From Oscillibacter sp. MSJ-31 (lineage in GTDB: Bacteria; Bacillota; Clostridia; Oscillospirales; Oscillospiraceae), in NCBI RefSeq assembly GCF_018918025.1, contig NZ_JAHLPT010000016.1, forward strand, positions 1 to 53,228: 53,228 nt of DNA. Reading direction: 5' to 3'. The notes beneath the pieces are model-generated. The model was given only the letters and a program-made list of their open reading frames with translations. It was not told the origin of the DNA and did no database searches. Made by a program: the position numbers and the translations under genes. Positions 34,382 through 44,366 of this stretch are shown in pieces (position 1 is the stretch's first letter; each line of letters begins with the position of its first letter).

Positions 34382-35546
34382 AATGATCTTGTGCAAGCTC
34401 GGCGAGGTGGTCCTCAAGGGCCTCAACCGCCGCAGCTTTGAGGACAAGCTGATCGGAAATCTGCGCCGCCGCACGGCGAAGTGCGGCAATTTCCGCATCT
34501 ACTCCAAGCAGAGTACCATTTATGTTGAGCCGGTGAACGACGAGAGCGACCTCACCGCCGCCTACGCCGCCTGCAAGCAGGTGTTCGGCGTCATCGCCGT
34601 CAGCCGCGCCCTGCCCTGTGAAAAGGACGTGCAGGCCATCATCCGCACCGCCAAGGATTACCTCGCCTCAGAATTTGCCCGCGCGAAGGATTTCAAGGTC
34701 GAGAGCAAGCGTGCGGACAAAACCTTCCCGCTCACCTCCATTCAGCTCTCCCAGCAGGTCGGCGGCGCGCTGCATCAGGCGTTCCCGCGCTGCGCGGTCA
34801 ACGTCCACGACCCCGAGCTGACGGTGTTTATCGAGATCCGCGACGACGCGGCCTACGTCCACGGACCCGCCGAGGCGGGTGCGGGCGGACTGCCCATCGG
34901 CATGGGCGGCAGCGCCGTGTCGCTCCTCTCCGGCGGCATCGACTCGCCCGTCGCCTCCTACATGATGGCAAAGCGCGGCGTATCGCTCGAAATGGTCCAT
35001 TTCTTCTCCCCGCCATACACCTCCGACGCCGCCAAGGAAAAGGTGCTCGAGCTCGCGCAGCTGCTCACGCCGTGGTGCGGGCGGCTGACCGTCCACATCG
35101 TGCCGTTCACCGAAATTCAGGAACAAATTCGTATGAACTGCCCCGAGGACCATTTCACGCTCATCATGCGCCGCTTTATGATGCGCCTTGCCCAGCGCGT
35201 GGCAGACGAGGTGCGCGCCAAGGCGCTCGTCACCGGCGAATGCCTCGGGCAGGTCGCCAGCCAGACAATGGAGGCCCTGCGCGTGAGCGAGGACGTGGCG
35301 GAGCTGCCCGTCCTGCGCCCGCTCATCGGTATGGACAAGGAGGAGATCATCCGCATCTCCCGCAAGATCGGCACATTCGACACGTCCATTCTCCCCTATG
35401 AGGACTGCTGTACTGTCTTTACCCCGCGCCATCCCAAGACCAAGCCCCATGTGGAGGAGGTGCGCGAGCTGGAGGCCGTGCTGGACATCGACGCGCTGTG
35501 CGACCGCGCGATGGCGGGCCGTGAGCGCGTGCGGATCAAGCTGTAA
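34374..35546 (+). CDS. thiI: tRNA 4-thiouridine synthase ThiI
   Basis: 390 residues. An N-terminal ferredoxin-like/THUMP region (MILCKLGEVVLKGLNRRSFEDKL...VESKRADKTFPLTSIQLSQQVGGAL) is followed by the PP-loop VSLLSGGIDSPVASYMMAKRG (about residues 180-200) for adenylation of U8. Later motifs are GECLGQVASQTMEAL and YEDCCTVFTPRHPKTKP. The rhodanese domain of E. coli ThiI is absent, as in most Gram-positives, so sulfur would come directly from a NifS-like desulfurase. It overlaps the membrane-protein gene by 8 bp. Its stop is followed immediately by a tandem repeat that duplicates the cinA start. Confidence 0.95.
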   Translation: MREMILCKLGEVVLKGLNRRSFEDKLIGNLRRRTAKCGNFRIYSKQSTIYVEPVNDESDLTAAYAACKQVFGVIAVSRALPCEKDVQAIIRTAKDYLASEFARAKDFKVESKRADKTFPLTSIQLSQQVGGALHQAFPRCAVNVHDPELTVFIEIRDDAAYVHGPAEAGAGGLPIGMGGSAVSLLSGGIDSPVASYMMAKRGVSLEMVHFFSPPYTSDAAKEKVLELAQLLTPWCGRLTVHIVPFTEIQEQIRMNCPEDHFTLIMRRFMMRLAQRVADEVRAKALVTGECLGQVASQTMEALRVSEDVAELPVLRPLIGMDKEEIIRISRKIGTFDTSILPYEDCCTVFTPRHPKTKPHVEEVRELEAVLDIDALCDRAMAGRERVRIKL

Positions 35547-35557
35547 GGAGGCTTCCC

Positions 35558-35683
35558 ATGTCCCATACCGCTGAACTCATTGCCGTCGGCACCGAAATCC
35601 TTCTCGGCAACATCGCCAACGCCCCACGCGATCGCGGATCGCGCGGGGACCCCGATCTGAATAAAAATCCTCGGGCGAAATGA
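35558..35683 (+). pseudogene. Truncated cinA copy 1 (41 codons)
   Basis: MSHTAELIAVGTEILLGNIAN, identical to the CinA N-terminus, then 20 residues from the insert (APRDRGSRGDPDLNKNPRAK) to TGA 35681-35683. AGGAGG precedes the ATG. The stop overlaps ATG 35680 (ATGA), which opens a frame into copy 2. Confidence 0.75.
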
Positions 35684-35898
35684 ATTCGCCCTCCGGAAAT
35701 ACTTCGCTGACGCTTCGCATTTGCGGCGGCACTCGCCGCCGTTGTCCGTGTTGGCGATTTAGGAGGCTTCCCATGTCCCACACCGCTGAACTCATTGCCG
35801 TCGGCACCGAGATTCTCCTCGGCAACATCGCCAACGCCCCACGCGATCGCGGATCGCGCGGGGACCCCGATCTGAATAAAAATCCTCGGGCGAAATGA
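35680..35898 (+). pseudogene. Truncated cinA copy 2 (core 35773-35898), with possible in-frame 31-residue leader
   Basis: From ATG 35773 it encodes the same 41 residues as copy 1. The frame is also open upstream from ATG 35680 through insert sequence (MNSPSGNTSLTLRICGGTRR...). It ends at TGA 35896-35898, which again overlaps an ATG (35895) that opens into the full cinA. Substitutions in this copy (CAC for CAT, ATT CTC for ATC CTT) are all silent. Confidence 0.7.
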
Positions 35899-35987
35899 AT
35901 TCGCCCTCCGGAAATACTTCGCTGACGCTTCGCATTTGCGGCGGCACTCGCCGCCGTTGTCCGTGTTGGCGATTTAGGAGGCTTCCC

Positions 35988-37229
35988 ATGTCCCATACCG
36001 CTGAACTCATTGCCGTCGGCACCGAGATCCTTCTCGGCAACATCGCCAACACGGACGCGCAGATGCTCTCGGAGGAGCTCGCCGCGCTCGGCGTCAACGT
36101 GCTCTATCACACCGTCGTCGGCGACAATCCCACGCGCCTTGCCGAGGCATTGGAGCTTGCGCGCCGCCGCGTGGACATCGTCATTACCACGGGCGGTCTC
36201 GGTCCGACCTACGACGACCTCACCAAGCAGACCATCTGCACCGTGTTCGGGCGCAAAAACGTCTTTCACCCCGAGATCGCCGACGCCCTGCGCACGCACT
36301 TCGCCTCCATCGGGCGCGAGCTGACGGAGAACAATCTCCAGCAGGCCTACCTGCCGGAAAACTGCACCATTTTCCGCAACCACAACGGCACCGCCCCGGG
36401 CTGCGGCTTCTGTGAGGGCGGCGTACACGTCCTCATGCTCCCCGGTCCGCCGCACGAGTGCCGCAAAATGTTCCGGACCGGCGCGATCCCCTATCTGCGC
36501 GCGCTTTCCGACGAGATCATCGTCTCCCATTCCCTGCGCATCTACGGGCAGGGCGAGAGCCAGATCGAGGCAATGCTGCACGACAGGATCGCCTCGATGG
36601 TCAACCCCAGCGTTGCGCCCTACGCCAAGCCCGACGAGTGTATGCTGCGCGTGACCGCCAAGGCGAAGAGCGAGGCGGAGGCCGAGGAGATGCTGCGCGG
36701 CGCGATCGAAGAGGTCATGCCCGTCATCGGCGAGTGGGTCTACGGCATTGACGTCGGCAGCCTGGAGGAGGTCGTCTCCGTCCTGCTGCGTGAGAAGGGA
36801 CGGACGCTCGCCGCCGCGGAGAGCTGCACCGGCGGCCTTATCGCCAAGCGCATGACCGATCTCCCCGGCGCGTCGCAGGTCTTCATGGGCGGCGTCGTGA
36901 GCTATACGAACTTCGTCAAGGCCAATGTGCTCGGCGTGCCGCAGGCTCTGCTCGACGAGCACGGCGCGGTCAGCGAGCCGGTCGCTCGCGCGATGGCCGA
37001 GGGCGTCCGCGCCGTCACCGGCGCGGACTACGGCATCTCCGTCACCGGTGTCGCAGGGCCCGACAGCGACGAGCGCGGCAACGCGGTCGGCACCGTCTAC
37101 ATCGGCCTTGCCGGCCCGGACGGGACGCTTTGCCGCCTCTGTCCTTTCGGCAAACGCTCGCGCGAGCGCATCCGCGGTCAGAGCGCCAACACGGCTTTCG
37201 ACCTGCTGCGCCGCGAGCTTCGGAAATAA
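35988..37229 (+). CDS. cinA: CinA: MoCF-like domain plus nicotinamide-nucleotide amidase
   Basis: 413 residues from ATG 35988 with AGGAGG 8 bases upstream. The N-terminal MoaB/MogA-like domain begins AELIAVGTEILLGNIANTDAQMLSEELAALGVNV and has VDIVITTGGLGPTYDDLTK and LPGPPHECRKMF. The C-terminal PncC domain (about residues 255-413) has LAAAESCTGGLIAKRMTDLPGASQVFMGGVVSYTN and GISVTGVAGPDSDERGNAVGTVYIGL. It recycles NMN and was first described as competence-induced; in Gram-positives it often sits before recA. Here it closes the comM-thiI operon. An in-frame ATG at 35895 would add 31 residues encoded by the repeat insert. Confidence 0.94.
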   Translation: MSHTAELIAVGTEILLGNIANTDAQMLSEELAALGVNVLYHTVVGDNPTRLAEALELARRRVDIVITTGGLGPTYDDLTKQTICTVFGRKNVFHPEIADALRTHFASIGRELTENNLQQAYLPENCTIFRNHNGTAPGCGFCEGGVHVLMLPGPPHECRKMFRTGAIPYLRALSDEIIVSHSLRIYGQGESQIEAMLHDRIASMVNPSVAPYAKPDECMLRVTAKAKSEAEAEEMLRGAIEEVMPVIGEWVYGIDVGSLEEVVSVLLREKGRTLAAAESCTGGLIAKRMTDLPGASQVFMGGVVSYTNFVKANVLGVPQALLDEHGAVSEPVARAMAEGVRAVTGADYGISVTGVAGPDSDERGNAVGTVYIGLAGPDGTLCRLCPFGKRSRERIRGQSANTAFDLLRRELRK

Positions 37230-37296
37230 GCAAAAACGACCTCTCCGCCGCGCGCGACGGTGCAAAATGAATAAATTGCAAATTTTACTTTCCGCA

Positions 37297-37357
37297 TTGC
37301 AAAGCCGATCATTTTGTGCTATGCTTGACGCAAGGATACCGTACCGCCGCGGTACGG
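37297..37357 (+). promoter_or_regulatory. Promoter and downstream palindrome of the P-loop gene
   Basis: TTGCAA (37297-37302), 17 bp, TATGCT (37320-37325). A perfect palindrome CCGTACCG-CCG-CGGTACGG (37339-37357) lies in the leader, about 25 bp before the start codon: operator or message-stabilising hairpin. Confidence 0.65.
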
Positions 37358-37382
37358 ATGTTATGCAAAGGAGTGATTTCTT

Positions 37383-37793
37383 ATGGTCAGACTTATCATG
37401 GGTGAAAAGGGCACCGGCAAGACCAAAAAGCTCATCGAGCTTATCAACGCCTCTGCTGCCGAGGAAAACGGCAATGTGGTGTGCATTGAGGCCAAGTCCA
37501 CGATGACCTTCGACATCCATTATCACGTTCGTCTCATTTCTGCCGACGAATATCAGATCACCACTTACGAGGGCCTGCGCGGCTTCGTCAGCGGTCTGTA
37601 TGCCGGCAATTACGATATTTCCCACATCTTCATCGACAACCTCTTCAAGATCGTCGGCGGCGACTGCAATCAGGCGGCGGACGACTTCCTGGATTGGCTC
37701 AACCGCTTCAGCAACAACCACGGCGTCAAGTTCACCGTTTCGGTCTCCGGCGACCCCGGCCTTGCGACCGACGGAATGCAGAAGTACCTGTAA
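37383..37793 (+). CDS. Small P-loop protein of unknown function
   Basis: 136 residues with AAAGGAGTG upstream. The N-terminus MVRLIMGEKGTGKTKKLIELIN is a Walker A motif. HIFIDNLFKI (about residues 77-86) could be the Walker B Asp. DDFLDWLNRFSNNHGVKFTVSVSGDP resembles the sensor strand of small P-loop ATPases. It is too short for a full RecA-type motor domain. I recognise no named family; conservation as a single gene in Clostridia is my impression only. It has its own promoter, a leader palindrome and a terminator. Confidence 0.75.
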   Translation: MVRLIMGEKGTGKTKKLIELINASAAEENGNVVCIEAKSTMTFDIHYHVRLISADEYQITTYEGLRGFVSGLYAGNYDISHIFIDNLFKIVGGDCNQAADDFLDWLNRFSNNHGVKFTVSVSGDPGLATDGMQKYL

Positions 37794-37808
37794 CGCCAAA
37801 ACCGCAAA

Positions 37809-37840
37809 GGGAGACGGCTTCTTGCCGTCCCCCTTTTTTT
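37809..37840 (+). terminator. Terminator of the P-loop gene
   Basis: Stem GGGAGACGGC/GCCGTCCCCC (one bulge), five-base loop, then TTTTTTT. It overlaps the 3' end of the convergent SLH gene. Confidence 0.85.
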
Positions 37841-38879
37841 ATTTCAGTACATAGACATTGCCGATGCCCAGCAGGCGGCACAGCTCCGTCTTTTCGGCGA
37901 TGTCCGTCTCGCTCTCGTACCATACGACCGTGACCGAGCCGTCCTTCTCCGTGCGGTAGCCGCACGAGCTTTCGTGCTGCGCCGAGCGGTGCGTGCGCAG
38001 CGTGCCCTCGGACAGCAGCTCGATCAGCTCGCCCTCGGTCAGCTCGCGTGTGTCCGTTACCGCTCCCGCACGGGTCACCTGCAGCAGCGGCACGGCGCGC
38101 AGCGCCACGCTGCCGCCCTCACCCGCCCTGACCGCCGCCGTGTAGACCGCCTCCATCGGCGCGCGCGGACTGACCGGCACGCTGCCGGACTCCTCCGTGA
38201 TGCTCCCGGCGGTCACGCAGCCGGACGGCGCGCTTCCGTCCGCCGCTTCCGTGACCTTGATCGCGGCGTGCAGCCGGTCATAGGTGCGCAGCAGCACGGC
38301 AGCCGCCTGCTCGCGCGTCGCTTCCTTTTTCGGCTCGAAGTTGTATGCGCTCACGCCCTTGATGATGCCCATGCGGTAGGCAAGCGCGACATAGCCCTGC
38401 GCCACGGAGACATCCGAAAACGGGCAGTCGTCCGCCGCCGCACCCGACAGCACGGCGAGCCCCAGCGCGCGCACGGTCATCTTCGCCATCTCCTCGCGAG
38501 TGATCGCATCATTCGGACGGCATTGGCGGCTCTCGCCTGTCAATGCGCCGTGGGCGTAGGCCGTCTCGATGGCGCTGTAATACCACTTCGCCGTATCCTG
38601 ATTGTCCGTAAAGCTGCCCTTCTCCGGCGTGACGAGCTCCCAGCTCATCAGACGGCAGAGCGCCGTGGCGTAAGCCGCGCGGGTCATCGTCCGTCCGAGG
38701 CCGAACCTGCCTCCGCCGACTCCCTGCAGCAGCCCGGTCTGCGCGCAGCGCCGGATGCTCTGCGCCGCCCAATGGCTTTCCGGCACGTCGGAAAAGCCCG
38801 CCGTTCCCGCTGCGCCGACGCTCAGCGTCAGCAGCAGCGCCAGCACAAGTGCCGTCAGGCACCTCCAAAGACGCATCAT
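37839..38879 (-). CDS. Secreted protein with three S-layer homology domains
   Basis: 346 residues from ATG 38879 (MMRLWRCLTALVLALLLTLSVGAAG: signal peptide, cleavage about residue 26), with AAAGGA upstream. Three SLH repeats: about 28-75 (FSDVPESHWAAQSIRRCAQTGLLQG), 85-135 (SFTDNQDTAKWYYSAIETAYAHGALTG) and 148-198 (FSDVSVAQGYVALAYRMGIIKGVS). SLH repeats bind pyruvylated secondary wall polymers. The C-terminal 140 residues are unassigned (ELTEGELIELLSEGTLRTHRSAQHESSCGYRTEKDGSVTVVWYESE). It is transcribed divergently from the MFS gene. Confidence 0.85.
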   Translation of the reverse strand: MMRLWRCLTALVLALLLTLSVGAAGTAGFSDVPESHWAAQSIRRCAQTGLLQGVGGGRFGLGRTMTRAAYATALCRLMSWELVTPEKGSFTDNQDTAKWYYSAIETAYAHGALTGESRQCRPNDAITREEMAKMTVRALGLAVLSGAAADDCPFSDVSVAQGYVALAYRMGIIKGVSAYNFEPKKEATREQAAAVLLRTYDRLHAAIKVTEAADGSAPSGCVTAGSITEESGSVPVSPRAPMEAVYTAAVRAGEGGSVALRAVPLLQVTRAGAVTDTRELTEGELIELLSEGTLRTHRSAQHESSCGYRTEKDGSVTVVWYESETDIAEKTELCRLLGIGNVYVLK

Positions 38880-39026
38880 ATCTTGTTCCGTCCTTTCCGG
38901 TGTTCGTCCGCCCGCCGCCGGTCCGCGCCGTATCCACGCAGCGCGGGCGCTTAATGTCCGCAATGTGCTGTCATTATATGGGAATCGGGCGCAAAAAGCA
39001 ATCTCTGTTTTGCTCTTTGCGCGTTC

Positions 39027-39055
39027 TTGACAGTCCTGCTTCTCCGGCATATAAT
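39027..39055 (+). promoter_or_regulatory. Consensus sigma-A promoter of the MFS gene
   Basis: Perfect TTGACA (39027-39032), 17 bp, perfect TATAAT (39050-39055). A GCGGGCCGG-CGGCCCGCC hairpin follows at about 39062-39079 in the leader. Confidence 0.88.
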
Positions 39056-39109
39056 CATCGCGCGGGCCGGCGGCCCGCCAAAACGCACTGCTTTCAAGAG
39101 GTATCACGC

Positions 39110-40324
39110 ATGGATAAAGAGAGAGCCCGGCGGCTTTTTCTCACCGCCTTTTTCCTTTTCGCGCTCGCCAACGGTCTGAGCGGCTCCATCATCTCCAACT
39201 ACTTCAAGGATGTTTTTCAGGTCGATTCCGTTCAGCGCGGCCTGCTGGAGATCCCGCGCGAGCTGCCCGGTGTTGTGGGCGTGTTCGTCATCGCCGCGCT
39301 CCCTTCGCTCGGCAACGTCTCGCTCTCCGTTCTCGGCTTCGCGCTGTACTGCGTCGGCCTGCTCGTGCTCGGCCTTTTCTCCCCGGGCTACTTTGTCATG
39401 CAGCTCTTCGTCTTCACCTATTCGCTCGGCGACCACATGGTCATGCCCATCCGCGACGCCATCGCCATGGACCTCGCCGACGAGGGCAAGACGGGTACAT
39501 TTCTCGGACGCTACCGCGGCATGATGACGCTCGGCTCCATGCTGGCCTCGGCGCTTGTGTTCGTGGGCTTCCGCGTCGGCTTTTTCTATTTCCGCACCGG
39601 CGTCATCCCCTCGTTCTGCGCTGCGCTGGTATTTCTCATAGTTGCGCTCGCCCTTCTCTGCCGCCTGCGGAAAACGCTGCCCGCGCTGGATGTGCGCAAG
39701 CGCAGCGGCGAGCGCAGGAGACTTCCCGTCCGCCGAAGGTACCTGCCCTATTACATCGTCACCGCCGTCTACGGCTTCCAGAAGCGGATGCGCCTTGTCT
39801 TTGCTCCATGGGTCATCATCGAGCTTCTCTCGATGGGCGCGGACACGGTGGCGCTGCTCGGCATCGCCGCCTATTTCTGCGGCGGCTGGGTCGCCCCGCT
39901 CATCGGAAAGTTTTTAGATCGATACGGTGTGCAGAAGGGGCTCGTGCTGGAGTCCACCGGCGTTGCCGGGGTGTTCCTCTTTGCCGCGTGGGCCGCTTCC
40001 GGCATCGTGAACGGCTCGCTGCGCGGCTGGGGCGGCATGGCCGCCGCGTTCGCCTCCTACATTCTCATTTTCCTCACCGACCATTTCAATTCCGTCCACG
40101 TCATGCTCATGCGCGAGCTGAGCGAGTCGCCCGCGGACGTGATGGAAAACCTTTCCTTCGGCCTGAGCGTGGACCATGTCCTCGCCGTCACCGTCTCGGG
40201 CCTGCTCGGCGCGGTGTGGAAGTATGTCGGACCCCAGTATGTGTTCCTGCTCGGCGCGGCGGTCTGCACCGTCCACCTCGGCGTCGCGCTGTGGCTGAAG
40301 CGGCAGCGCCGCGCCGCCGTCTGA
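39110..40324 (+). CDS. MFS family transporter
   Basis: 404 residues from ATG 39110 with AAGAGG upstream; 11-12 membrane helices. The N-terminal half has LFLTAFFLFALANGLSGSIISNYFKDVFQVDSVQRGLLEIPRELPG; between helices 6 and 7 lies a basic loop (KTLPALDVRKRSGERRRLPVRRRY). GMMTLGSMLASALVF and GKFLDRYGVQKGLVLESTG are typical MFS loop regions. No substrate can be inferred. It is driven by a full-consensus promoter, suggesting constitutive expression. Confidence 0.85.
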   Translation: MDKERARRLFLTAFFLFALANGLSGSIISNYFKDVFQVDSVQRGLLEIPRELPGVVGVFVIAALPSLGNVSLSVLGFALYCVGLLVLGLFSPGYFVMQLFVFTYSLGDHMVMPIRDAIAMDLADEGKTGTFLGRYRGMMTLGSMLASALVFVGFRVGFFYFRTGVIPSFCAALVFLIVALALLCRLRKTLPALDVRKRSGERRRLPVRRRYLPYYIVTAVYGFQKRMRLVFAPWVIIELLSMGADTVALLGIAAYFCGGWVAPLIGKFLDRYGVQKGLVLESTGVAGVFLFAAWAASGIVNGSLRGWGGMAAAFASYILIFLTDHFNSVHVMLMRELSESPADVMENLSFGLSVDHVLAVTVSGLLGAVWKYVGPQYVFLLGAAVCTVHLGVALWLKRQRRAAV

Positions 40325-40340
40325 GCCTTCTTGATACGTC

Positions 40341-40372
40341 AAAAGCGTCCCGCCGTCGGCGGGACGCTTTTG
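40341..40372. terminator. Bidirectional terminator between the MFS and Lrp genes
   Basis: Fourteen-base stem AAAAGCGTCCCGCC/GGCGGGACGCTTTT with a three-base loop, T-rich on both strands, between convergent genes. Confidence 0.88.
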
Positions 40373-40382
40373 TTCTCTTTTC

Positions 40383-40817
40383 TTACGGCAGGGGGATCTC
40401 CTTGATGTCAAAGAGCGTCTTGAGCTCTACCGACGTGCGGGAGTCGCCGTAGGTCTTGATCTCGGCGAGCAGCGCGTCCAGCTCCTTCGTGTCGCGCACG
40501 GCGAACTGGAGCAGTGCATTGAACACGCCGATCACATGGTGGTGGCTGATGACCGCGGGGCTCTGCTCGCAGAAGACACAGAACGCAGCGTACTTCTCCG
40601 GCTCGAGCGACACGGAGATAAAGCCCGTGATGTTGCAGTCCAGCCGCGTGCGGTCGATGTCGATGCGGTAGCTGCGGATCACGCCGCATTCCTCCATGCG
40701 GCGGATGCGCTCGGAGACGGCGGGCGGCGTCAGCCCCACCTGGTCGCCGATGTGGCGCAGGGTGCAGCGGCTGTCCGCCTGTAGGATATTGAGGATCTGA
40801 TAATCGGTTCGATCCAT
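40383..40817 (-). CDS. Lrp/AsnC family transcriptional regulator
   Basis: 144 residues. N-terminal winged HTH: MDRTDYQILNILQADSRCTLRHIGDQVGLTPPAVSERIRRMEECGVIRSY. C-terminal RAM ligand-binding domain: FISVSLEPEKYAAFCVFCEQSPAVISHHHVIGVFNALLQFAVRDTKELDALLAEI. Members sense amino acids as octamers. It lies 28 bp after hutI on the same strand, so it is probably co-transcribed with it and may sense histidine, glutamate or another product. It ends at a bidirectional terminator. Confidence 0.92.
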   Translation of the reverse strand: MDRTDYQILNILQADSRCTLRHIGDQVGLTPPAVSERIRRMEECGVIRSYRIDIDRTRLDCNITGFISVSLEPEKYAAFCVFCEQSPAVISHHHVIGVFNALLQFAVRDTKELDALLAEIKTYGDSRTSVELKTLFDIKEIPLP

Positions 40818-40845
40818 AGCTTTCTCTCTTTCTCCCTCTTTGCTC

Positions 40846-42072
40846 TTACATCACGCGGCCACGCTTGATGACCTTCTTGGCAAGGTTGCTGCCGAAGCGG
40901 TAGCAGATGTAGTCCAGATCCGGCGCGTCCCAGATGACGAGGTCGCCGAGCTTGCCCGCCTCGACCGTACCGACCTTGTCAGCCATGTCGATGGCCGCGG
41001 CGCCGTTGAGCGTTACGGCGGTCAGCACCTCCTCGGGCGTGAGCCGATACTTCAGGCAGCCGAGGTTGATGACGAACTGCATATTCAGGCACGGGCAGGA
41101 GCCGGGGTTGAAGTCCGTCGCCATCGCGACGGGCACGCCCGCGTTCACCATGTCGCGCGCGGGCGCGAACACCGCGCCGAGGTTGAAGCTCGTCGCGGGC
41201 AGCAGGCAGGCGATCACGCCGCCCTTTGCCATCGCCTCGATGCCCGCGGGCGGGCAGACGATCAGATGCTCCGCGGAGATCGCTCCCAGCTCGCCGGCGA
41301 GCTGGCTGCCGCCGATGGCCTCGATCTCGTCGGCGTGGATCTTGGGACGCAGACCGTACTTGAGGCCCGCCTCGAGCACCTGACGGGACTCCTCCACCGT
41401 AAAGGTGTCGGCCTCGCAGAACACGTCGCAGAACTTCGCGATGCCCTGCTCCTTAACGAGCGGCATCATCTCCTCGCACACAAGGCGGATGTACTCGGCG
41501 CGGTTGGCTTTGTACTCAGCGGGCACAAGGTGCGCGCCCATGAAGGTCGCGACCATGTCCATCGGGTGCTGCTCGTCGAGGTCGCGGATCACACGCAGCG
41601 CCTTGAGCTCATGCTCGGTGGCAAGACCGTAGCCGCTCTTGGCCTCGCAGGTGGTCGTGCCGAAGGCCATCATCTCGTCGAGCGCCTTCGCCGCCTTGGC
41701 GGTCAACTCCTCCTCGGTGGCTCCGCGCGTGGCGTTGGTGGTGGACTGGATGCCGCCGCCGGCGTTCTGAATTTCGAGGTAGGTCTTGCCGTACAGCTTC
41801 ATGCCCAGCTCGTTCTGCCGCCAGCCGCCGAAAATGAGGTGCGTATGGGCGTCCACGAGGCCCGGCGTGACGAGCTTTCCCTCGGCGTCGACGATCTCCG
41901 CCCCCGCGGCTGCGGGAGCCTCGCCGGTGCCGACGGAGGCGATCACGCCGTCCTCAATGAGCACCCATGCGTCCTTGAGGAATTTGATCTTCCCCTGCTC
42001 GCTGCCGCGATGGGCGCTTTTGCCCTCGGGCGTTGCGAGCAGGCCGATGTTTTTCACCAGAAGTTTTTTCAT
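40846..42072 (-). CDS. hutI: Imidazolonepropionase
   Basis: 408 residues, the normal HutI length; AAAGGA upstream of ATG 42072. The amidohydrolase metal site VDAHTHLIFGG (about residues 72-82), KSGYGLATEHELKALRVI, HADEIEAIGGSQLAGELGA, and ATDFNPGSCPCLNMQFVINLGCL are conserved in HutI. It hydrolyses 4-imidazolone-5-propionate to formimino-glutamate, the third step of histidine breakdown. A terminator lies between hutU and this gene, so read-through or a separate weak promoter is needed. Confidence 0.96.
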   Translation of the reverse strand: MKKLLVKNIGLLATPEGKSAHRGSEQGKIKFLKDAWVLIEDGVIASVGTGEAPAAAGAEIVDAEGKLVTPGLVDAHTHLIFGGWRQNELGMKLYGKTYLEIQNAGGGIQSTTNATRGATEEELTAKAAKALDEMMAFGTTTCEAKSGYGLATEHELKALRVIRDLDEQHPMDMVATFMGAHLVPAEYKANRAEYIRLVCEEMMPLVKEQGIAKFCDVFCEADTFTVEESRQVLEAGLKYGLRPKIHADEIEAIGGSQLAGELGAISAEHLIVCPPAGIEAMAKGGVIACLLPATSFNLGAVFAPARDMVNAGVPVAMATDFNPGSCPCLNMQFVINLGCLKYRLTPEEVLTAVTLNGAAAIDMADKVGTVEAGKLGDLVIWDAPDLDYICYRFGSNLAKKVIKRGRVM

Positions 42073-42125
42073 AATATGGCTGTTCCTTTCTTACTGTAAA
42101 GGGACCGTTTCCTTGATGATAGCAC

Positions 42126-42156
42126 AAAAAGGGGCATATTGCTATGCCCCTTTTTT
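42126..42156. terminator. Bidirectional-type hairpin between hutU and hutI
   Basis: Stem GGGGCATA/TATGCCCC flanked by A5 and T6, so it works in either direction. On the minus strand it follows hutU and precedes hutI. Confidence 0.82.
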
Positions 42157-42164
42157 GAAATATT

Positions 42165-44186
<2,022 letters not shown>

Positions 44187-44273
44187 GGGGTGTTCCTCAC
44201 TTTCTAAAATTTTTCGATTTCTCTCAATTTTCGGTTTTATCTCAAAAGAATCTTGTGCAATTTGCTTTACATC

Positions 44274-44306
44274 TTGTATTATAGCAAGAACCTGCTATAA
44301 TGAAAA
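44274..44306. promoter_or_regulatory. Overlapping divergent hutU/lysR promoters on one palindromic operator
   Basis: A perfect 9-base inverted repeat ATTATAGCA/TGCTATAAT (44278-44301, six-base centre) supplies both -10 boxes. Leftward: TTTTCA (complement of 44301-44306), 17 bp, TATAAT (complement of 44278-44283). Rightward: TTGTAT (44274-44279), 16 bp, TATAAT (44296-44301). Each -10 lies in the other promoter's -35 zone, so polymerase cannot occupy both. A LysR-type dimer or tetramer site is expected here. Confidence 0.72.
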
Positions 44307-44366
44307 GAACTTCTATTATATTGTTATCATACTTTTTTAGTATAGCTTGTCAGGAGGCGCATTTCC

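Larger units (their letters stand above)
35546..35975 (+). repeat. Two tandem 215-bp units duplicating the cinA start plus a 140-bp hairpin-rich insert
   Basis: Unit 1 is 35546-35760 and unit 2 is 35761-35975. Each begins with the cinA ribosome binding site and first 21 codons (75 bp), followed by a 140-bp insert (35621-35760 and 35836-35975). The two inserts are identical. The three cinA starts differ only at synonymous positions. The insert can form several hairpins: GGGCGAA/TTCGCCC, GGCGGC/GCCGCC and CGCGATC/GGATCGCG. Its right end GTCCGTGTTGGCGAT is the reverse complement of cinA bases 36043-36057. Confidence 0.9.

Noticed and set aside
35546-35975. CRISPR array
   Set aside because: There are only two 215-bp units, too long and too few for repeat-spacer structure, and they contain coding sequence.
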